Positions 41,510-49,378 of a stretch of DNA of 54,791 nt are shown here, piece after piece. The stretch covers positions 1 through 54,791 of the forward strand of contig JABDDJ010000010.1 in NCBI GenBank assembly GCA_013287645.1, read 5' to 3'. Source of the DNA: Chlamydiota bacterium (GTDB taxonomy: Bacteria; Chlamydiota; Chlamydiia; Chlamydiales; JABDDJ01). The notes beneath the pieces were generated by a model. It had not been told where the DNA came from. It was given only the letters and a program-made list of their open reading frames with translations, and did not search any database. Positions within the stretch are counted from its first letter, which is position 1, and each line of letters begins with the position of its first letter. The translations under genes and the position numbers were made by a program.

Positions 41510-42365
41510 CGGTAAAGCTACAGCGCTCTCTATTCAAGAAGAGTTACGCCAACAAATCGAAAAACTGAACTCAAGACCCCCAAGGCTTGATGTGATATTA
41601 GTTGGACACTTTGCTCCTTCAGTCATTTATGTCACAAATAAAACCAAAGCATGCAAAGAAATTGGAATTACTTCCCAAATACATCAATTTCCTGAAGAGA
41701 CCACCCAGCTTGACCTCTTAAAAACTATTCAACAATTGAATCAAAATCCTTCTGTCGATGGCATCCTGATACAATCTCCCCTGCCCTCTCATATGGACAC
41801 CAATACCATTATGAGCGCTGTCGACCCAAATAAAGATGTAGATGGATTCCATCCCATCAATCGAGGTAAACTACTCTTAGGTGATCCAAAAGCGCTTGTC
41901 GCTTGTACTCCTTTAGGCGTTTGCGAACTCTTAAAACGTTATCATGTAGCAACCTCGGGAAAAAGAGTCACTATTGTAGGTCGGAGCAATATAGTCGGAA
42001 AGCCTCTCGCTATTCTTCTTATGCAGCCAGAAACTGGAAATGCAACCGTCACCGTAGCTCATAGCCAAACCTCAGACCTTAAAGAAGTCTGTCTATCCGC
42101 AGACATACTCATTGCAGCTGTAGGAAAAGCACACTTAATTGGCCCTGACATGGTCAAAGAGGGAGCTGTTGTCATTGATGTGGGAATGAATGCCCTAGAA
42201 CCAGCTATTGAAGGCAAAAAACGGCGTGTTGTAGGTGATGTCGATTTTAATGCTGTTAAAGACAAATGCAAACTCATTACTCCCGTCCCTGGAGGTGTAG
42301 GGCCTATGACAATAGCGATGCTGCTCTCTAATACTTTAAAAGCCTATATGAACTTGCAAGCATGA
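41496..42365 (+). CDS. folD: Bifunctional methylenetetrahydrofolate dehydrogenase/cyclohydrolase
   Basis: Interconverts 5,10-methylene-, 5,10-methenyl- and 10-formyl-tetrahydrofolate. Features: YVTNKTKACKEIGI with the catalytic lysine (K49), DGILIQSPLPSHMD, PNKDVDGFHPIN, VTIVGRSNIVGKPLA (NADP site) and TPVPGGVGPMTIAML at the C-terminus. Length 289 aa is typical. It overlaps apbE by 4 nt. As far as I recall, folD followed by an apbE gene is the order in Chlamydia as well. Confidence 0.96.
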   Translation: MNLIDGKATALSIQEELRQQIEKLNSRPPRLDVILVGHFAPSVIYVTNKTKACKEIGITSQIHQFPEETTQLDLLKTIQQLNQNPSVDGILIQSPLPSHMDTNTIMSAVDPNKDVDGFHPINRGKLLLGDPKALVACTPLGVCELLKRYHVATSGKRVTIVGRSNIVGKPLAILLMQPETGNATVTVAHSQTSDLKEVCLSADILIAAVGKAHLIGPDMVKEGAVVIDVGMNALEPAIEGKKRRVVGDVDFNAVKDKCKLITPVPGGVGPMTIAMLLSNTLKAYMNLQA

Positions 42366-43408
42366 AAACAATAGTCCGTTTACTTCTTCTAGCTACAATT
42401 CTTTTTAGCTGCAGCAGTCATGAAGAAGAAAAAAATCCTTTAACATTTACCGGCTTAGCGATGACAATCCCCTATCGCATTTTGGTCGGATCTCCCGTTC
42501 TAGAAAATCATCGAAATGAAGTCGAACAGATCATTGCCCAAACGTTTGCAGAAATTGATGAGACTTATAATAAATGGAATCCACTTTCAGAACTCTCACA
42601 ATTAAATAGCGCTAAAGCCAAAGAAAAAATTTACTTGTCAAAAGAGATGAATGAGTTTTTACAAAGAGTCAAAACCATCGTCGTCATGACAGAAGGCCGT
42701 TACGATCCAACTATCGAATGCATTCAAACGGTATGGAGAAAGTATCTTCCCCTGCACCAAGAACCACCCCACGAAGAGCTTGCAGCCATACTCCCAGCAC
42801 TAGGTTGGCACAATGTCCATATAGATAACGGACTCTTTTATAAAGACAATGATGCCACACAACTTGATCTCAGCGGTATTGCCAAAGGCTATGCTGTTGA
42901 TCTGCTCATTGAGAGACTATCTGCTGCAGGATATCCTAATACCTTTGTAGAATGGGGAGGAGAAGTCCGTGCTCAAGGCCTACATCCCAAAGACCGCCCT
43001 TGGAATATTTATATCTCCCGCTTTGAAGATGCCGATCCCACACATGCCATAGCCTATATCTCATTAACCAATCAAGCTATTGCAACAAGTGGAGATTATA
43101 ACCAAAACTGGCGTGTTGGAAAAACACGCTACTGCCATATCTATAATCCTAAAAGTGGAAGACCCTATCCCATTACAGATACCAGTATTGCCAGCGCCAG
43201 TGTCGTAGCTAAAAATTGTTTTTTAGCTGATGCGCTAGCCACAGCAGCATTAACGTTTTCAAATCTAACTCAGGCACAAGTATGGGCAGATTCAGTTACC
43301 AAAAACCATCCTGATGTGGCCATATGGTTAATGGCACGCACTACTGAGATCCCTTCAAAAGCTCATACCCTTGCAAAAGAGCCGCAGGTAAATCAGGAAA
43401 CTCTTTAA
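42362..43408 (+). CDS. apbE: FAD:protein FMN transferase (ApbE), lipoprotein
   Basis: Flavin transferase that attaches FMN to threonine, for example on the Na+-translocating NADH:quinone reductase. The lipobox ILFSCSS (Cys17) marks a lipoprotein. NKWNPLSELSQLN, DLSGIAKGYAVDLLIERL, PNTFVEWGGEVRAQG, IATSGDYNQNW and YCHIYNPKSGRPYP are the conserved blocks. It begins inside the end of folD. Its 3' end is overlapped on the other strand by a possible 67-residue reading frame. Substrate protein is not in the window. Confidence 0.95.
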   Translation: MKTIVRLLLLATILFSCSSHEEEKNPLTFTGLAMTIPYRILVGSPVLENHRNEVEQIIAQTFAEIDETYNKWNPLSELSQLNSAKAKEKIYLSKEMNEFLQRVKTIVVMTEGRYDPTIECIQTVWRKYLPLHQEPPHEELAAILPALGWHNVHIDNGLFYKDNDATQLDLSGIAKGYAVDLLIERLSAAGYPNTFVEWGGEVRAQGLHPKDRPWNIYISRFEDADPTHAIAYISLTNQAIATSGDYNQNWRVGKTRYCHIYNPKSGRPYPITDTSIASASVVAKNCFLADALATAALTFSNLTQAQVWADSVTKNHPDVAIWLMARTTEIPSKAHTLAKEPQVNQETL

Positions 43409-43544
43409 AGATCTGAAGAATTTGGTGATGCATGTAACTTTCAATAGCATCTTCTTGGTCATGATCTTTTTGTTTATGCATTGACATTTCAGCCTCAGCC
43501 AAAACACGAAAAGCTGCAAGTAACTGATCCTTTTTCTCATCCAT
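43341..43544 (-). CDS. Possible small helical protein antisense to the end of apbE
   Basis: A 67-residue reading frame with well-behaved composition (MDEKKDQLLAAFRVLAEAEM, then FPDLPAALLQGYELL), mostly helical. It overlaps the last 68 nt of apbE in the opposite direction and has no clear ribosome-binding site. A conserved small chlamydial protein is possible, but so is chance; evidence is composition only. Confidence 0.3.
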   Translation of the reverse strand: MDEKKDQLLAAFRVLAEAEMSMHKQKDHDQEDAIESYMHHQILQIFKEFPDLPAALLQGYELLKGSQ

Positions 43545-43656
43545 AAAAGAGCACTTTGTTTTATATCACTGTGATTCTTATATAAAGTTTCTTGCAGCAA
43601 AATGAAAGCACAATTAGAGTGTGTCTGAGTATACCCTCCCCTAAGATCAATTTATT

Positions 43657-45009
43657 ATGAGTAACGCTGCAAATGTCCGAAAGCATAAAGTCGAGTTAAA
43701 CGATTATGACTTCCAAAGAGATATCAAAATTCGGTTGCTCCTTTCTAAATTGACAGACATTGAAAAATCTATCCTAGAAGAGATCATGGATGGATCGGTA
43801 AAGTTTAGTGTTAAACAGCTGTCTGAAACACTTTCTCTTAAACCCGATGCAATCATTCCCTTCATCAAAAAATTAGAAGAGCTAGATTTTCACAAAATGC
43901 AAAGTGATCAGCTCACCATCAACAAAGATATGCGCAAATACTTTGCCTATGAGCTTAACAAGTTCTCCTCACACTTTGAGCCAAGTATTTGCCATGTCCA
44001 AACCCTGCTCAATAAGGTCCCCATACACAATCTGCCACACTGGTATGCCATTTCACGGTCAGCAGATAATATTTTTGAGGCCATTATTGAAAAGTATTTC
44101 CATACCCCAAAATGCTATGCAAAGCATTTAGAAGAGCTTTCTGTTGAAAATCCCTATATCTACAAGCTATATGAGGCTATTCTTAAATCTGATAACTACT
44201 GTTTGGATGTTGAAAAAATCATGCGCCAATTTAAGCTTAACCATCAGGAATTCGAAGTCTTGATGTTAGAGTTTGAATATAATTTTTGCGGAAGTCTCTG
44301 TTATCGGCGTAAAGGGATTAAGTGGGTTGAGTGCGCTTCACTTTACCAAGAATGGAAAGAGTATCTTCAGATCAAAAGTGAACAATCGCCCATTTCGCTT
44401 AAGGCAGAAAAGATAAAAAATAAAACTCCAAATGAATTTTATTTTATCGACGAGCTTAATCGTTTATTGGATTGGATTAATGAAAATCCTTCTTTAAAAT
44501 CTGCTGAAGAACATTTTCTACACTTTTCCGATCTGTTAGAGTGCGCTCTAAATTTACACCTAGTCACTCGAGATAAGTCCCGTTTATCGCTTGTAAAAGA
44601 AAACCTAAAAACGTGGCAGCGTAAAACTAAGCCAGAACAAGCTAGTGCGCTCTATCGGATGATTTTAGGGTATTCGCGCACCGTTCCTTCAAAAATTAAC
44701 TGTTCAGAAAAAGACTTAAGAGCCATCGAAAAAGAGCTCAAAACCGTAACACGCCAAGGATGGATCTCCTTAGAGAGCTTTATGAATAGCTTGACTGCTC
44801 CCATTCGAGAGCACTCGCCCATTGAATTACACAGAAAAGGCAAAAAATGGCGTTATAAGATGCCTGAATATACGGACAGTGACAAAAAACTTATTCAAGA
44901 AATCATTGAAAGATACCTCTGGATGCCGGGAATCCTACTTAAAGGCACCCAAGGCAAAATACACTGCTTTTCTATTACCCCCTTCGGTCGCATCACGCTA
45001 GGGGATTAG
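43657..45009 (+). CDS. Winged-helix-like protein of unknown function
   Basis: A 450-residue soluble protein I cannot name. Residues about 30-80 (KLTDIEKSILEEIMDGSVKF, then VKQLSETLSLKPDAIIPFIK) read as a winged-helix DNA-binding-like fold. The middle is helical, and the C-terminus (KGTQGKIHCFSITPFGRITL) resembles the terminal wing seen in XPB/Ssl2-like winged-helix domains. It lies between apbE and recF-dnaN, a place where Chlamydia has smpB as I recall; it is not SmpB. No clear ribosome-binding site precedes the ATG. Possibly a regulator; function is inference. Confidence 0.6.
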   Translation: MSNAANVRKHKVELNDYDFQRDIKIRLLLSKLTDIEKSILEEIMDGSVKFSVKQLSETLSLKPDAIIPFIKKLEELDFHKMQSDQLTINKDMRKYFAYELNKFSSHFEPSICHVQTLLNKVPIHNLPHWYAISRSADNIFEAIIEKYFHTPKCYAKHLEELSVENPYIYKLYEAILKSDNYCLDVEKIMRQFKLNHQEFEVLMLEFEYNFCGSLCYRRKGIKWVECASLYQEWKEYLQIKSEQSPISLKAEKIKNKTPNEFYFIDELNRLLDWINENPSLKSAEEHFLHFSDLLECALNLHLVTRDKSRLSLVKENLKTWQRKTKPEQASALYRMILGYSRTVPSKINCSEKDLRAIEKELKTVTRQGWISLESFMNSLTAPIREHSPIELHRKGKKWRYKMPEYTDSDKKLIQEIIERYLWMPGILLKGTQGKIHCFSITPFGRITLGD

Positions 45010-45012
45010 GTA

Positions 45013-45290
45013 AAAATTAAACGCAAAGTCGCAAACTGGACTTCAGACAAAAATACAAAGAAAAAAAATAACAAGATAGGCAGGATTGCTTCGCGGCAGG
45101 ATATGAAGGATAATTAAAGAGATAAAGAAAAAAGAACGATATAACGATAAGAACGATAAAAAAATATCGTTCTTATCGTTATATCGTTCTTTTATTCTTT
45201 AATTTATCTTGCTTATCCTGCCGCGAAGCGATCCTGCCTATCATGTTACTTTTTTTTCTTTGCGACTTTGCGACTTTGCGTTTAATTTTA
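45013..45290. repeat. Nested palindrome locus (families A, B and C)
   Basis: Three palindromes sit one inside another. Outer arms are family A (45013-45035 and about 45259-45290). Middle arms are family B (about 45070-45118 and 45199-45246, with CTTGCTTATCCTGCC). Inner arms are a perfect 29-bp pair built of AAGAACGATATAACGATAAG (45130-45158 and 45165-45193) around a six-A loop. The locus lies between two convergent genes; the outer right arm supplies the recF stop. No open frame spans it. Confidence 0.95.
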
Positions 45291-46358
45291 TACATGCCTT
45301 TCTGAAGGACCCTCGATGAAAAAGCTTTTGTCACTGGTGCTAAGCGGCAATTGTTCCGAATGGGTCGTAGTAACAAGCACCTGTCCTGCTTGTCCTAGCC
45401 AGCGCATTAAGCCTGCTTGTCTCTGTGCATCTAATCCAAAGCCTATATCATCAATCAATAATAGCGGCTTTTCTCCTTCGCTTTTGGACAGAATCAACTC
45501 CCACTCCGCTAACTTTAACGCTATAGCTGCACTTCTCTGCTCTCCTTCACTTCCAAAATGGCGCAGATCCATCTGATCTAACAGGATCAGACAGTCATCT
45601 TTATGCGGGCCTATGAGTGTGGTTCCAACTGCCATATCGCGTGCACGTGATGTCTTCCACACTCTGCTCAACTGTTCGCGCTCTATTTCTGCAACTCCAG
45701 GCTTATAGGTAAGTGTCAGTGGGGTGGGTTTACCGCTCAACGCTGAATATATGTGGCCTGCAAATGTGGATAGTTTTTCAATAGCTTCTTTACGCACAGC
45801 AATCAGGTAGGCTGCGGAATGGGCTAACTCATATTCCCAGCTATCGAGTGTCTCGTTAACCTGTGCTCGAATGAGGCTATTCCTCTGCTTTAAGGCTCGT
45901 CCGTAGCGTTTGAGATGGTGACTATAGAGTGGATCCACCTGCAATAGCTGCTGATCGAGATAGTCTCTCCTCAATGCTGGGGGCCCTTTGACTAAATAGA
46001 TGTCATCCGGTGTTGACGCTACAGCTGTCAATCCTCCAGAGAGAGCACTTAAGGGTTGTTTAGTGCCGTTAATCTGAACAAACCGTTCTGAAGATGTACC
46101 ATAAACTTTGATTTCCTGATCTATACCGCATTTTTCATAGTGCAGGTCGACGCAAAATCCCTCTTTTCCTCGCTGGATTAGATCATTGAGTTGGTTAGCT
46201 CTAAAGGATTTTCCAATCGAACAGAGAAAGAGGGCTTCAAGGACCGATGTTTTCCCTTGAGCATTCGGTCCAAAAAAAACATTTACACTGGGGGATAACT
46301 CAAAATAACGACGAGCATACAGTCGGAATTGATACAAACCAAGTCTGACTGCATGCAT
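45288..46358 (-). CDS. recF: Recombination mediator RecF
   Basis: SMC-like ATPase that binds gapped DNA and helps load RecA. Walker A is GPNAQGKTS (30-38), the ABC signature is in GSEGEQRSAAIALKLAEWE and Walker B in PLLLIDDIGFGLD, followed by QVLVTTTHSEQLPLS. At 356 aa it is full length. It starts one base after dnaN, the usual order. The stop codon and the last codons lie in the outer arm of the nested palindrome. Confidence 0.95.
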   Translation of the reverse strand: MHAVRLGLYQFRLYARRYFELSPSVNVFFGPNAQGKTSVLEALFLCSIGKSFRANQLNDLIQRGKEGFCVDLHYEKCGIDQEIKVYGTSSERFVQINGTKQPLSALSGGLTAVASTPDDIYLVKGPPALRRDYLDQQLLQVDPLYSHHLKRYGRALKQRNSLIRAQVNETLDSWEYELAHSAAYLIAVRKEAIEKLSTFAGHIYSALSGKPTPLTLTYKPGVAEIEREQLSRVWKTSRARDMAVGTTLIGPHKDDCLILLDQMDLRHFGSEGEQRSAAIALKLAEWELILSKSEGEKPLLLIDDIGFGLDAQRQAGLMRWLGQAGQVLVTTTHSEQLPLSTSDKSFFIEGPSERHV

Positions 46359-46359
46359 C

Positions 46360-47487
46360 CTATTCTTCTGAAAGCCGCATCGGCATTAACACAAAGAGTG
46401 GGACCGGCGAGCTTGTCACAATAGGAGCCTCTTCCTGATCTGTGATCACGCCTGGATTAAAGGGATCTTCCACTCCTAAAAGAACGCGCTCGTGCTTACA
46501 ATGACGCAAGATATCGAGATAAAAATTGGGGTTAAAGGCAATTTCGAGTTTATTGCCACGATAATCGACAGGCATCTTTACGCTGCCTTCCCCTATCTCT
46601 GAGGTATTTGCAGCCAATGTCAATTCGCCAGGCGAAAAGGTAAATTTAACGGAGTGACTGGTGTCAGCTGTAAACAGCGAAATTTGTCGTAACAGTGCCA
46701 TTAACTCTTCGCGATGCAAAGTGACAACCGTGGAAGGTGATGGGGGTATAACGCGATTGACATCGGGATAGTCACCTGCAAGCAGCTTAGAGACAATCGT
46801 TGTTCCAGAGGCTTCAACAGCAATTTTATCTTGCATTAAAGCAACTTTAGCCTCTCCCTCTTCTGTCAAATTTTTGAGGATCTCATCGACGGCCTTCAGA
46901 GGAATAATGTACCCTGACTTAAACTCTGAGTCAATACTGATGGCTTTTTGGATACGCGATAATCTCTTTCCATCCGTTCCAATAAAAGTGGCGACGCCAT
47001 TCTCAATCTTTAAATAGACGCCTGTTAAGACAAAGCGATTATCTTCGCGAGACACAGCAAATGCTGTGCGATAGAACATATCTTTCAGATCGGACTGCTT
47101 AATGGAGAAGTGGATACTCCCCTCCATATCGGGTAAAGAGGGAAACTCATCTTTATTCATTCCATTTAGCTTAAACTTAGAGGCTCCTGCAATGATTTCG
47201 GTAACATCATTTGCATTTGTCGAGACCTCTAAATGTGGGACTGTTAGTTCTCGTACTAACTGCGCCAACTTCTTCGCAGGGAGCGTGGTTGCTCCTTCTT
47301 GAAGAATTTTTGCTTCCATCACATATCGGACACCAACCGTCAGGTCAGTAGCTGTTATCACAATTTCGTCGTTATACGCTTCGATCAGTACATTCCCTAG
47401 GATGGGTATGGTGCTCTTAGCCGCAACAACATGTTGTATTTTGCTTAATGCAAAGTTAAGCTCTTGCGTAGCGATGATAAATTTCAT
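46360..47487 (-). CDS. dnaN: DNA polymerase III beta sliding clamp
   Basis: Ring-shaped clamp for the replicative polymerase. MKFIIATQELNFALSKIQHV at the N-terminus, DLTVGVRYVMEA, TDGKRLSRIQ and the C-terminal PLFVLMPMRL (the MPMR motif) are diagnostic. AGGAAG five bases before the ATG at 47487 decides the start over a further upstream frame. At 375 aa it is slightly longer than usual, with an insertion of NPGVITDQEEA near the C-terminus. It is the first gene of a dnaN-recF pair; no dnaA is adjacent. Confidence 0.96.
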   Translation of the reverse strand: MKFIIATQELNFALSKIQHVVAAKSTIPILGNVLIEAYNDEIVITATDLTVGVRYVMEAKILQEGATTLPAKKLAQLVRELTVPHLEVSTNANDVTEIIAGASKFKLNGMNKDEFPSLPDMEGSIHFSIKQSDLKDMFYRTAFAVSREDNRFVLTGVYLKIENGVATFIGTDGKRLSRIQKAISIDSEFKSGYIIPLKAVDEILKNLTEEGEAKVALMQDKIAVEASGTTIVSKLLAGDYPDVNRVIPPSPSTVVTLHREELMALLRQISLFTADTSHSVKFTFSPGELTLAANTSEIGEGSVKMPVDYRGNKLEIAFNPNFYLDILRHCKHERVLLGVEDPFNPGVITDQEEAPIVTSSPVPLFVLMPMRLSEE

Positions 47488-47603
47488 GGCGCTTCCTAAC
47501 ACATTGAAAGACCAAGATAATAATTTAGCTAATCAGGCCTTGTCAAGTTGAAAAATTCGAGTATACTAAAACTCTTACTCATGAGCAAACACTTGGGAAT
47601 CTT

Positions 47604-49370
47604 TTGCCTATAAAAAATTTTTTAATCCTACTACTTAGCACTTTTTTTTTGAACCTGTATGCTGTAGAGACTTACGAAGTTCACTTTACAACCATCGATG
47701 ACCCAGCTATTATCAATCTCCTACGCTCAACTTCACAGCTTATCGCACTAGAGAACAATCCTCCCTCTACGGCAGCTGCATTGCGAAAAAGAGCCGAAGC
47801 CGATATCCCACGCTTCGCAAAAATACTCCAAACACTTGCTTATTACGATGCACAGATCGATCTGCGCATCCAGATCGATATGACGCCTGCACAAGTCATC
47901 TTTGATGTGAATCCTGGCGATCTTTTTGTATTTTCTGATTTTGAGGTGACCACTATTGACGATGACTCTTCAGCTATTTGTCAGTGTATAAGCTTGGATG
48001 AATTGGAGATTGAGATGGGCATGCCGGCCTATCCAAAAAATATTTTACACGCAGAAGAGCTGCTACTTTTAGAAATAGCTACCTATGGGTACCCCTTAGC
48101 TAAAATTAAAGAACGTAAAGTCATTGCAGACGTCGCCAATAAGTCTATTTCTGTGACTCTTGTTATTGACACTGGTCCTCAAGCACGCTTTGGTCCAACG
48201 ACGATCAGTGGCGCCAAAAAGGTTTGCGACTCATTTTTTCAAAAGAAAATTGCCTGGGGCAATGGAGAGATATTTAATCCTTGCAAGATTGAGGAGACTT
48301 TACAAGCCCTCGAAGCTTCATCATTATTTAGTACCATCAATATCACTTTTGCAGAAACTGTTGAAGAGGACAATCTTTTGCCGATGAGCATTGACGTTAT
48401 GGAAGCCAAACACCGCAGCACAGGTTTTGGCATAGGATATTCTACAATGCGCAGTTTTGGGGTGGTTGGAGAGTATGATAACTTTAACGAAAGACATTTG
48501 GGTGAGCGCTTTGCTCTGCGTGGAGCTATCTGGCATAACCTTTTTGATGGGACTTATCTCTATTTAGTGCCCGATTGGCATCGAAGACGACAAGATCTGG
48601 TCTGGCTGATGCAGGCGCATCATGAGATTACAGATGGTTATACCGAATCCTTTTTAAGCCCCTCTGTCAGTGTGGAAAGACAGGTAAGTTATAAGTTGAG
48701 AACTTCGGCTGGATTTATGTTTAAGCATCTGAAAATCACCGACTCAGACAATAATGGATTATTTAACTTATTTAAAATCCCCTTAAGTTTACGCTGGACA
48801 GACGTCGACGACCCCCTGGATCCTTCGTATGGTTATACCGTCACTTTAAAGACAGTCCCTACGCTCGAAATCTTTAATGATCCCTTCTCCTATGCCATTA
48901 ATACAGTCAATTTCAGTAGTTACCTTCCCCTAGATTACGATGGAGACCTTGTACTCGCTACACGCGCCACGTTAGGTTCAATCTTTGGCTCTAGCCGCAG
49001 AACCATTCCCCCTTCAGAACTTTTTTATGCAGGTTCCGAGGAGACCATACGAGGATACCGTTACTTAACAGTTAGCCCGCTAAATAGAAAGCATGAGCCT
49101 ACCGGCGGCCGCTCGATGATGATTTTTAATGTCGAACTACGAAGAAGTATTAGCGAAAACTGGGGAATCGTATTATTCTACGATATAGGTAATGTTTATA
49201 AAGGGACCTTACCCAATTGGAATGAGCATCGACTACAATCGACAGGCCTTGGATTACGCTACGACACACCTGCAGGACCACTACGACTCGATATAGCCCT
49301 TCCCCTGAATAAACGAAAACATGTCGACCATAACTTTGAAGTCTACTTTAGTTTAGGACAAACCTTTTAA
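47604..49370 (+). CDS. tamA: TamA-like Omp85-family outer membrane protein
   Basis: Outer-membrane member of the Omp85 superfamily. A signal peptide (FLILLLSTFFLNLYAVE) is followed by about three POTRA-like modules (about 30-240) and a barrel ending DTPAGPLRLDIALPLNKRK and FEVYFSLGQTF, with the terminal Phe. The RGYRYLTVSPL element (L6 loop RGY motif) is diagnostic of Omp85. 588 aa fits TamA rather than BamA. Its start is a TTG at 47604 with GGGA about seven bases before. It is followed 8 nt later by tamB, so the TAM pair is complete. Confidence 0.9.
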   Translation: MPIKNFLILLLSTFFLNLYAVETYEVHFTTIDDPAIINLLRSTSQLIALENNPPSTAAALRKRAEADIPRFAKILQTLAYYDAQIDLRIQIDMTPAQVIFDVNPGDLFVFSDFEVTTIDDDSSAICQCISLDELEIEMGMPAYPKNILHAEELLLLEIATYGYPLAKIKERKVIADVANKSISVTLVIDTGPQARFGPTTISGAKKVCDSFFQKKIAWGNGEIFNPCKIEETLQALEASSLFSTINITFAETVEEDNLLPMSIDVMEAKHRSTGFGIGYSTMRSFGVVGEYDNFNERHLGERFALRGAIWHNLFDGTYLYLVPDWHRRRQDLVWLMQAHHEITDGYTESFLSPSVSVERQVSYKLRTSAGFMFKHLKITDSDNNGLFNLFKIPLSLRWTDVDDPLDPSYGYTVTLKTVPTLEIFNDPFSYAINTVNFSSYLPLDYDGDLVLATRATLGSIFGSSRRTIPPSELFYAGSEETIRGYRYLTVSPLNRKHEPTGGRSMMIFNVELRRSISENWGIVLFYDIGNVYKGTLPNWNEHRLQSTGLGLRYDTPAGPLRLDIALPLNKRKHVDHNFEVYFSLGQTF

Positions 49371-49378
49371 AGGAACTG

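Noticed and set aside
43355..43600. 81-residue minus-strand frame at the end of apbE
   Set aside because: The overlapping 67-residue frame has better composition; this one is Cys/Phe/Lys-rich and looks like its shifted shadow.
12758..45290. Family A repeats as a CRISPR array
   Set aside because: Copies are dispersed singly over 30 kb, palindromic, with no regular spacers and no cas genes.
46360..47603. Replication origin next to dnaN-recF
   Set aside because: No dnaA gene and no cluster of DnaA-box-like sequences was seen in the 100-nt gap before tamA.
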